Shown: positions 1 to 4,348 of the stretch, in pieces
Numbering within the stretch: position 1 is the first letter of the stretch
Layout of the letters: each line of letters opens with the position of its first letter
Assembly: GCA_029820915.1 (NCBI GenBank)
Contig: JALGUI010000371.1
Coordinates: 1 to 7,372 of the forward strand
Reading direction: 5' to 3'
Length of the DNA stretch: 7,372 bases
Origin: Candidatus Zipacnadia bacterium
Lineage (GTDB): Bacteria > Armatimonadota > Zipacnadia > Zipacnadales > UBA5352
Program-made: the position numbers and the translations under genes
Notes under the pieces: model-generated
Seen by the model: the letters and a program-made list of their open reading frames with translations, nothing else
What the model was told of the DNA's origin: nothing
The model's database searches: none

Positions 1-770
1 TCATGAGCAAGAAGATCGCGGCCGGCGCCGGCGCCATCGTGCTCGACGTTACCGTCGGCAGCGGCGCCTTCATGCGCGACCTCGACGAGGCGCGGGCGCT
101 GGCGCGGCTGATGGTGGACCTGGGCCGGCGCGCGGGGAGGCGCGTCGGCGCGGTCCTGACGGACATGAGCCGGCCGCTGGGCCGCGCGGTCGGCAACGCC
201 GTCGAGGTTACCGAGGCGGCCGACGTGCTGCGCGGCGGCGGCCCGGCCGACGTGCGCGAGGTGTCGCTGACCATCGCGGCGTGGCTCCTGGTAGCGGCGG
301 GCATCGCCGGCGACTTCGAGCTTGGCCTGACGCAGGCACGGGAGGCCGTGGCCTCGGGCCGCGCGTTCGGCAAGCTCGTCGAGATGATCGAGGCGCAGGG
401 CGGCGATGCGGCGGCGCTCAACGAGCCGCTGCTCGGGCATCGGCCACGGGAGGTCGGCGCGCTGCGGGCTGAGGAGACCGGGGTCGTCACGCGCATCGAG
501 GCGCGCGGCGTCGGCTATGCGGCGTTGGCCGCCGGGGCCGGACGCAGGCGCAAGGGCGACGACGTGGACCCCGCGGCGGGCGTGCGCCTGCTGCGTGGGG
601 AGGGCGACGAGGTGCGGCGCGGTGAGGTGGTGGCGGAGGTCATGGCGAGCTCCGAGGCGCGCCTGGCCGAGGCCCTCGCGGAGCTGGGCCGAGCCATCGT
701 GATCTCGGACCGCGCACCTAAGCCGCGCCCGCTCGTCATCGAGACCATCCCGCCGGAGGGCGGCGCATGA
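1..770 (+). CDS. pdp: Pyrimidine-nucleoside phosphorylase, C-terminal part (5' end outside window)
   Basis: This is the last 255 or so residues of a cytoplasmic enzyme that splits uridine or (deoxy)thymidine with phosphate to give the free base and (deoxy)ribose-1-phosphate (nucleoside salvage). The reading frame is open from the window edge, and the first in-frame ATG (position 3) is internal: it lies in the family motif (I)MSKKIAAG, whose first lysine corresponds to a pyrimidine-contacting residue. Also visible are LDVxVGSGAFM (residues 14-24), LTDMSRPLG (52-60), VGNAVEV (63-69) and the C-terminal PYNP domain with AGAGRRRKGDDVDPAAGV (177-194). Family members are about 430 residues long, so some 175 are missing upstream, including the phosphate-binding region. 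The stop overlaps the next start (ATGA). The pdp and deoA subfamilies cannot be separated with certainty from this part; the family call itself is firm. Confidence 0.95.
   Translation, partial: MSKKIAAGAGAIVLDVTVGSGAFMRDLDEARALARLMVDLGRRAGRRVGAVLTDMSRPLGRAVGNAVEVTEAADVLRGGGPADVREVSLTIAAWLLVAAGIAGDFELGLTQAREAVASGRAFGKLVEMIEAQGGDAAALNEPLLGHRPREVGALRAEETGVVTRIEARGVGYAALAAGAGRRRKGDDVDPAAGVRLLRGEGDEVRRGEVVAEVMASSEARLAEALAELGRAIVISDRAPKPRPLVIETIPPEGGA
755..759 (+). promoter_or_regulatory. Ribosome binding site for the small membrane protein gene
   Basis: GGAGG lies 7 bases before the ATG at 767, inside the last codons of the phosphorylase gene. It supports the start that overlaps the upstream stop and implies translational coupling. 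Confidence 0.7.
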
Positions 771-1168
771 TTGGCGGCAAGAGCGTGCTGGAGCTGGCGG
801 TGGTCACGGCCGGAGCGCTCGGCTTCGTGACGCTGCTTGTCGTCGTCCAGGCGAAGAGCCGCGGGCGGACGCGCGCGGAGATACTGCGCGCCTGTGGCCT
901 GGTCTGGGGCGCCGTGGCGCTGACGCTGGGCGTGGCGTGGCTGCTCGACGCCTGGACGGGCGGCGGGCTCTTCGACGTGCAGCTTGGCGGCGGCGCCAGG
1001 GTGGTCACGGGCTCGCTCGGCCGCGGCCGGACCGCCGTCGTGGTGGCGCTGCTCGCCGTGCTCATCGGACTCTACGTTGCCGCCATCACGGCGGTGAGGC
1101 GCCTGCTGGCGCCCGACCCGGCGCTGACCGTCGGGGCCGGCGATGAGCCGGGGGGCGAGGCCCAGTGA
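767..1168 (+). CDS. Small three-helix integral membrane protein, unknown function
   Basis: The protein has 133 residues and I do not recognise its family. It shows three hydrophobic stretches long enough to span the membrane, at about residues 8-28, 43-62 and 89-110. A basic loop (KSRGRTR, 30-36) follows the first helix, and a glycine-rich loop (64-86) lies between the second and third. The tail (111-133) is polar and glycine-rich. By the positive-inside rule, the 29-42 loop and the C-terminal RR at 111-112 would both lie on the cytoplasmic side, which does not fit a simple alternating three-pass topology unless one segment is not membrane-spanning. The start overlaps the phosphorylase stop (ATGA) and the stop overlaps the next start (GTGA), so it is co-translated with the operon. 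No catalytic motif is visible. Confidence 0.85.
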   Translation: MIGGKSVLELAVVTAGALGFVTLLVVVQAKSRGRTRAEILRACGLVWGAVALTLGVAWLLDAWTGGGLFDVQLGGGARVVTGSLGRGRTAVVVALLAVLIGLYVAAITAVRRLLAPDPALTVGAGDEPGGEAQ

Positions 1169-2097
1169 TCGCGCTCGCGGCGGTGATGTGGCTCGCGGTG
1201 CTCGCGGCGCTGGCCTTCGGCTACTACGTCCGCTGCGTCGAGCCGAAGCGCCTCGAGGTGACCCGCACGGATGTGCACTTCGAGGGCCTGCCCGGGGGTC
1301 TCGATGGCCTGACCATCGCGCACCTGTCGGACTTCCACTGCCAGGGCGACCGCGGCATTGAGTGGTCGAGCCGCGAGGCGGTGCGCCTGGCGATGGCCGA
1401 GCGGCCCGACCTGATCGTGATCACCGGCGACATGTTCGAGACGTGCGACGTGGCGCGCGCGTGCGGATGGCAGCTCGAGGGGCTGGCGGCGCCGCTGGGC
1501 GTGTGGGCGGCGCCGGGCAACCATGACCGCGCGCACGGAGACCCGTTCGCGGGCCTCGAGGCGCCGCCGGAGGACCTGGCGCTGCTGCGCCGCGTCCTCG
1601 CGGAGCGCGGCATCAGGCTGCTGGCGAACGAGAGCGCGACGGTCGAGGTCGGCGGCGCCTCGCTGGCCATCGCGGGCGTGGACGAACTCGCCTTCGGTCG
1701 CGATGACGCGGGCCGCGCGCTGGCGGGGACCGAGCACGCGGACCTCGGCATCCTGCTGGCGCACACGCCGGACATGCTCGACGACCCGCGCGCGCGCCGG
1801 GCCGACCTGATCCTATGCGGGCACACGCACGGCGGGCAGATCCAGCTTCCCGGCATCGGCGCGCCCTGGGCCCCCGTCTGGCGCGATCGCCGGCGGGCCT
1901 CGGGGCTGCTGCGCGCGGGCGAGGCGCTGTGCTACGTCAGCCGCGGCGTGGCGTCGGCGACCAGGGCGCGCTTTCACTGCCGGCCCGAAGTCGCCATCCT
2001 CACGCTGCGGCGCGGGCCGGAGACGGCCGCCAGGGACGTGCCCGTGCACGAGGCCGAAGGCGTACGCCGCCAGGTTATTGAGGAGGTAGCGTCGTGA
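1165..2097 (+). CDS. Membrane-anchored calcineurin-like metallophosphoesterase (YkuE/YaeI type)
   Basis: This 310-residue protein has an N-terminal hydrophobic anchor (about residues 2-22) and then a complete metallophosphoesterase domain. The family's metal-binding signatures occur in order: D56-x-H58 in HLSDFHC, G88-D89 in VITGDMF, G118-N119-H120-D121, H200 in LLAHTPD, and G219-H220-T221-H222 followed by GGQIQLPG. These bind two metal ions and hydrolyse phosphomonoesters or phosphodiesters; the nearest characterised relatives act on lipid-linked or other envelope phosphates. The substrate cannot be read from sequence. With one N-terminal helix the catalytic domain could sit on the outer face of the inner membrane. 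The start is GTG at 1165, overlapping the previous stop as GTGA with a weak GAGG 4 bases upstream; starting here preserves the anchor. Residues 286-310 are a short charged extension after the domain. Confidence 0.93.
   Translation: MIALAAVMWLAVLAALAFGYYVRCVEPKRLEVTRTDVHFEGLPGGLDGLTIAHLSDFHCQGDRGIEWSSREAVRLAMAERPDLIVITGDMFETCDVARACGWQLEGLAAPLGVWAAPGNHDRAHGDPFAGLEAPPEDLALLRRVLAERGIRLLANESATVEVGGASLAIAGVDELAFGRDDAGRALAGTEHADLGILLAHTPDMLDDPRARRADLILCGHTHGGQIQLPGIGAPWAPVWRDRRRASGLLRAGEALCYVSRGVASATRARFHCRPEVAILTLRRGPETAARDVPVHEAEGVRRQVIEEVAS
2081..2087 (+). promoter_or_regulatory. Strong ribosome binding site for the PqqD-like gene
   Basis: A full AGGAGGT lies 6 bases before the GTG at 2094, within the last codons of the phosphoesterase gene. 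It fixes the GTG as the start of the PqqD-like gene and is the best Shine-Dalgarno site in the + operon. Confidence 0.85.
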
Positions 2098-2678
2098 GTC
2101 TGATGTCCGCCGCATCCGGATTGCTGGAGCGCTTCGGCCTGAGGCGTGGCAGGGCGCCGCTGTCGCGCGAGCAGGCCTTCGAGGCCAGGCCCGTGCGCAA
2201 CCCCAAGCTCAAGTGGCGCGTCAACGACAGCGATTGCGTCGAGGTCATCGTGCCCCGCCGCAAGGACCTGTTCGGGCGCGCCATGGGCTTCCTGTTCTTC
2301 GTGCCCGAGACCCGGCCGGTGATCCTCGACGACGTCGGCACGCGCGTCTGGCACCTGTGCGACGGGGAGCGGACGGTGGGCGAGATCTCGCGCGCCCTCG
2401 CCGACGACTACAAGCTCGGCAGGCGCGAGGTCGAGACCTCGCTGACCGAGTACCTGCGCACGCTGGGCAAGCGCGGCATGGTGGGGTTCCTCGTGCCCGC
2501 GGAGTTCGTGGAGGAGGCCGACAAGGGCGAGCTCGTGGGCCTGCATGACGTCGGCACGACGCGCGAGGAGCTGGAGGCTGCGCGGCGCGAGGCCGAAGCC
2601 GCGGATGAGGACGAGGACGAGGCGGACGCTCCGGAGGAAGACGACGAGGACGCCGTCGAGCCGGACGAGGACGAGTAG
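2094..2678 (+). CDS. PqqD-family (RRE-like) protein with long acidic tail
   Basis: This 194-residue protein has three parts. Residues 1-33 are a basic leader. Residues 34-133 match the PqqD-family winged-helix fold, with the typical run ILDDVGTRVWHLCDGERTVGE (77-97) followed by a helix-rich segment ending LGKRGMVGFL. Residues 134-194 are highly charged: a possible helix at 156-170, then almost only Asp and Glu with a few Ala and Pro. PqqD itself binds the PqqA peptide for a radical SAM enzyme, but many PqqD-like proteins sit elsewhere and their roles are unknown. No radical SAM enzyme, precursor peptide or transporter is seen in this window, so a modification role is not supported here. The GTG start overlaps the phosphoesterase stop (GTGA). 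The tail's repeated GAGGACGAG-type codons are low complexity and could expand or contract. Confidence 0.85.
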   Translation: MSLMSAASGLLERFGLRRGRAPLSREQAFEARPVRNPKLKWRVNDSDCVEVIVPRRKDLFGRAMGFLFFVPETRPVILDDVGTRVWHLCDGERTVGEISRALADDYKLGRREVETSLTEYLRTLGKRGMVGFLVPAEFVEEADKGELVGLHDVGTTREELEAARREAEAADEDEDEADAPEEDDEDAVEPDEDE

Positions 2679-2683
2679 CGCCC

Positions 2684-2721
2684 GCCCGACACCCCGGGTG
2701 GGTCGGGCACTCTTGCCCGAC
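2684..2721 (+). terminator. Two mutually exclusive hairpins between the PqqD-like and Usp genes
   Basis: Three 7-base arms occur in the order GCCCGAC (2684-2690), GTCGGGC (2702-2708), GCCCGAC (2715-2721). The middle arm can pair with either neighbour. The second hairpin is the tighter one: GTCGGGCA and TGCCCGAC (8 bp) around a CTCT loop. Neither is followed by a clear U-tract, so an intrinsic terminator is uncertain. The arrangement could instead be an attenuator-like switch, a processing site, or part of a dispersed palindromic repeat family. It lies 6 bases after the PqqD-like stop and 24 bases before the Usp start. Confidence 0.5.
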
Positions 2722-2745
2722 AACGCCGTTCCGGGCTGAGGAACA

Positions 2746-3501
2746 ATGCTGCGCAACATCGTCGTGGGCTACCACGGTTCGCGCTCGTCGGAGGTGGCAG
2801 CCGAGCAGGCGATCGCGCTTGCCGAGGCCACCGGCGGGCGGCTGTACCTGGCCACCGTCGCCGCCGTGACCGATGACGATCTCGGCGGCGATCCCCTGCC
2901 GCGCGAGCCGGACATTGCCGACCTGGCGCTTGGCCCCCCTCCCGAGGACGAGGACTACGAGCGCCCCGCCGAGGAGCCGCCGAGCCTGGAGCAGATCCAC
3001 CGGCGGTGCCAGGATCTGCACATGGCGTGCGAGGAGGAGCGACTCTTCGGCCGGCACCCGGGCGTGCGGCTGCTGCGTCGAAGCTGGTCGGCGGAGCTGC
3101 TGGTGATCGGGCGCGGCGATGAGCGCCGGCCGGGCGCCATCGGCCCCAACGCCACCTTCCTGCTCAGCGAGCTCGTGTCGCCGACGCTGGTGTGCCCGCG
3201 GCAGTACGTCGAGGTGCGCTCGCTGCTGATCCCCTACAAGCTGTCGGTCAGTGGGGGCCGGGCGCTGTCCTTCGCGGCAGGCCTGTGCGAGACGCTGAAC
3301 GCCGAGCTGCACGTGCTGGTGTGCGAGCCGAGGCGCGCAACCGCGCAGGAGGCCGCTGAGAACGCTGAGAAGCACCTGCGCGCATACCGCGTGGAGAGCA
3401 CCATCGATACCTCGCCGACGCCGCCGCACGAGGTGGTGCACTCGGCGGCGCTGGAACGCGAGGCGTCGCTCGTGATCGTCCCCGGCGCGCACAAGCGCTA
3501 A
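2746..3501 (+). CDS. Tandem universal stress protein, 3' end cut off by a 7-bp duplication frameshift
   Basis: The protein as it reads has 251 residues and two UspA-type domains. Domain one opens with the family strand MLRNIVVGYHGSRSSEVAAEQAIALA and ends at LVSPTLVCP (143-151). It contains a long acidic, proline-rich insert (about 43-80). Domain two begins at VRSLLIPYKLSVSGGRALSFA (157-177). Usp proteins are cytoplasmic nucleotide-binding stress factors, but the canonical G-2x-G-9x-G-S/T ATP loop is degenerate here (IGRGDERRPGAIGPNA), so ATP binding is doubtful. Domain two stops abruptly after VIVPGAHKR, before its final helix and strand. Those are encoded just downstream in another frame (3503-3589), and dropping one copy of the AAGCGCT repeat restores a 278-residue protein. 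The ATG is preceded by GAGG 4 bases upstream. Confidence 0.85.
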   Translation: MLRNIVVGYHGSRSSEVAAEQAIALAEATGGRLYLATVAAVTDDDLGGDPLPREPDIADLALGPPPEDEDYERPAEEPPSLEQIHRRCQDLHMACEEERLFGRHPGVRLLRRSWSAELLVIGRGDERRPGAIGPNATFLLSELVSPTLVCPRQYVEVRSLLIPYKLSVSGGRALSFAAGLCETLNAELHVLVCEPRRATAQEAAENAEKHLRAYRVESTIDTSPTPPHEVVHSAALEREASLVIVPGAHKR

Positions 3502-3506
3502 GCGCT
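3493..3506 (+). repeat. 7-bp exact tandem duplication (AAGCGCT x2) breaking the Usp gene
   Basis: AAGCGCT at 3493-3499 is repeated exactly at 3500-3506. The second copy creates the in-frame TAA at 3499-3501 and shifts the downstream frame by one. Deleting one copy gives AAG CGC TAT TAC, which continues directly into the missing Usp C-terminus. Confidence 0.9.
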
Positions 3507-3589
3507 ATTACCTCTTCCCCTGGCAGCGTAACGAGACCCTGTGGCGCGCGCTCGAAGTCACCGGCGCGGCGGTCCTCGCCTGTCCGTAG
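3503..3589 (+). pseudogene. Displaced C-terminal fragment of the Usp protein
   Basis: In the frame one base off from the Usp gene, this stretch reads R then YYLFPWQRNETLWRALEV, then TGAAVLACP and a TAG stop. The end, LWRALEVTGAAVLACP, parallels the end of domain one (LLSELVSPTLVCP): a helix leading to a last strand that finishes in V-x-CP or L-x-CP. This internal match is good evidence that the fragment is the true end of domain two. No start codon or ribosome site of its own is visible, so it is probably not translated separately. Confidence 0.8.
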
Positions 3590-3608
3590 CCCGGCCGCGT
3601 ATCGGGTT

Positions 3609-3629
3609 TCGGGGATCGGGGACCGGGGA
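3609..3629. repeat. Three tandem 7-bp units (TCGGGGA, TCGGGGA, CCGGGGA)
   Basis: Two perfect copies and one copy with a single change lie back to back in the noncoding region after the Usp gene. No function is evident. It is the same unit length as the duplication that breaks the Usp gene, though the sequence is unrelated. Confidence 0.7.
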
Positions 3630-3670
3630 GCGCGAACGCTAGTGGCGTAGGGGTCGCATGTCGTTCGGAG

Positions 3671-3690
3671 GGCGGCTCTTCAGAGCCGCC
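3671..3690. terminator. 20-bp palindromic hairpin downstream of the Usp gene
   Basis: GGCGGCTCTTCAGAGCCGCC forms an 8 to 9 bp perfect stem with a 2 to 4 base loop. It lies between the restored Usp stop (3589) and the transposon-like element, where the converging transcripts need an end. No U-tract follows on either strand, so it may be a bidirectional transcript-end structure or a member of a dispersed palindromic (REP-like) repeat family. Confidence 0.5.
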
Positions 3691-3693
3691 GCC

Positions 3694-3702
3694 GTTGTCG
3701 AG
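3694..3702 (+). repeat. Left copy of 9-bp direct repeat (putative target-site duplication)
   Basis: GTTGTCGAG here is repeated exactly, in the same orientation, at 4269-4277, directly outside the two inverted-repeat ends of the 566-bp element. Confidence 0.75.
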
Positions 3703-3723
3703 CTATGCATTACCCACAACTCC
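3703..3723 (+). repeat. Left terminal inverted repeat of the 566-bp element
   Basis: It begins CTATG and continues into the 16-bp core CATTACCCACAACTCC. Against the right end it matches at 17 of 21 positions; three of the four mismatches cluster at positions 3-5. Confidence 0.7.
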
Positions 3724-3763
3724 GTAGCCCTTGCGCGAAGAGAAAGGCGACGGCAACGGCGCG

Positions 3764-3809
3764 GGGAGGGGTCTTTCTTGAAAGAAAACCCCCCCCCCGG
3801 ACCCCTCCC
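3764..3809. repeat. Nested hairpin with C10 tract inside the element
   Basis: GGGAGGGGTC (3764-3773) pairs with GACCCCTCCC (3800-3809). Within the loop, TCTTTC and GAAAGA form a second stem, followed by ten cytosines (3789-3798). It resembles a transcript-blocking structure, but no U-tract follows. The C10 run is a likely site of length variation or sequencing error. Confidence 0.6.
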
Positions 3810-4135
3810 GCAAAGAACTCCGCATGGCGTCCTCGGGGAGCGGGAGGCCGAGGACGTGGTGGCGCGCAGGCGCGGAACGGCCAACGGCTCGCGCGGCACC
3901 GTAGCGCCGCGGCGTGCCTTCGGCGCACGCCCTGCGCTCACGGTCCCGCGCTCAACCGCCGCACGGCACGAAGGCAGCGACCGGCGACGGGAAGCGGCCG
4001 GCCGTTGGCTGGCGCCCGCGGCCGGCTCGCGCGCTACGCCCGCTGCTGCGCAGCGATCTGCGCGGGCATCGCCGGTGGCGGCGCGACCTGCGGCCTCCCT
4101 ACGGTCGGCCTTCGTCCGCGCCGCAGCGCCGTCGC

Positions 4136-4158
4136 CGCTCACGTCGGAGACGTGAGCG
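4136..4158. repeat. Perfect 10-bp-arm hairpin inside the element
   Basis: CGCTCACGTC (4136-4145) and GACGTGAGCG (4149-4158) are exact inverted copies around a GGA loop. Close by is the 14-bp palindrome GCGCCCGCGGGCGC (4165-4178). Both are in the right-hand part of the element, and neither lies in a credible gene. Confidence 0.7.
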
Positions 4159-4247
4159 CCTCCTGCGCCCGCGGGCGCTGGGGGCAGGCGGGCGAGGGCT
4201 CCATGGGGTACCGAAGCGCAGGCGGTTGGGCCGGGACGCCTCGGTGA

Positions 4248-4268
4248 GGAATTGTGGGTAATGGTAAG
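4248..4268 (-). repeat. Right terminal inverted repeat of the 566-bp element
   Basis: GGAATTGTGGGTAATG (4248-4263) is the reverse complement of the left core with one difference, followed by GTAAG up to the right direct repeat. Confidence 0.7.
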
Positions 4269-4277
4269 GTTGTCGAG
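4269..4277 (+). repeat. Right copy of 9-bp direct repeat (putative target-site duplication)
   Basis: This GTTGTCGAG is identical to 3694-3702. Joining the flanks through a single copy gives a plausible empty site lying 71 bases from the restored stop of the minus-strand gene. Confidence 0.75.
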
Positions 4278-4348
4278 GACGGCCGGCGCATCTGAGGATG
4301 CCCCCTCCAAACAGCACTCTTTCCGGCCCTGCTCCGCACAGCCCGATC
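4278..4348. other. Short spacer between the element and the minus-strand gene, nothing firm
   Basis: The only structure seen is a 5-bp stem, GCATC and GATGC around TGAG, too weak to call a terminator. No gene or repeat is recognised here. Confidence 0.4.

Larger units (their letters stand above)
3703..4268. mobile_element. MITE-like non-autonomous element, 566 bp, with terminal inverted repeats and 9-bp target duplication
   Basis: The ends are imperfect 21-bp inverted repeats (17 of 21 match). Within them is a 16-bp core, CATTACCCACAACTCC (3708-3723), matching the reverse complement of 4248-4263 with one difference. Both ends abut an exact 9-bp direct repeat, GTTGTCGAG (3694-3702 and 4269-4277), as a transposition target duplication would. 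No transposase is encoded. Open frames inside are Arg, Ala and Gly-rich in every direction, as expected of noncoding GC-rich DNA. The interior holds a nested hairpin with a C10 run (3764-3809), a 10-bp-arm hairpin (4136-4158) and a 14-bp palindrome (4165-4178). A 9-bp duplication would fit mobilisation in trans by an IS4- or IS1-like transposase, but that is inference. It sits in the gap between converging genes, where insertion would do little harm. Confidence 0.7.

Noticed and set aside
1072..1856. Long minus-strand open frames opposite the phosphoesterase gene
   Set aside because: The plus strand carries all the phosphoesterase metal motifs; the antisense frames have no recognisable domain and are shadows.
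2245..3492. 415-codon minus-strand open frame opposite the PqqD-like and Usp genes
   Set aside because: It spans two well-supported plus-strand genes and the gap between them; its sequence is Arg, Pro and His-rich without motifs.
3609..3629. Start of a CRISPR or larger tandem array
   Set aside because: The 7-bp units are contiguous with no spacers and stop after three copies.
3658..4247. Plus-strand open frames of 165 and 180 codons inside the element
   Set aside because: Their composition is dominated by Arg, Ala, Gly and Pro with no domain, no ribosome site and no hydrophobic core pattern; GC-rich noncoding DNA gives such frames routinely.
3590..4348. A structured noncoding RNA (RNase P, tmRNA, SRP or riboswitch) in the large gap
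   Set aside because: None of the signature sequences of these RNAs was found; the hairpins are better explained by the transposon-like element and palindromic repeats.
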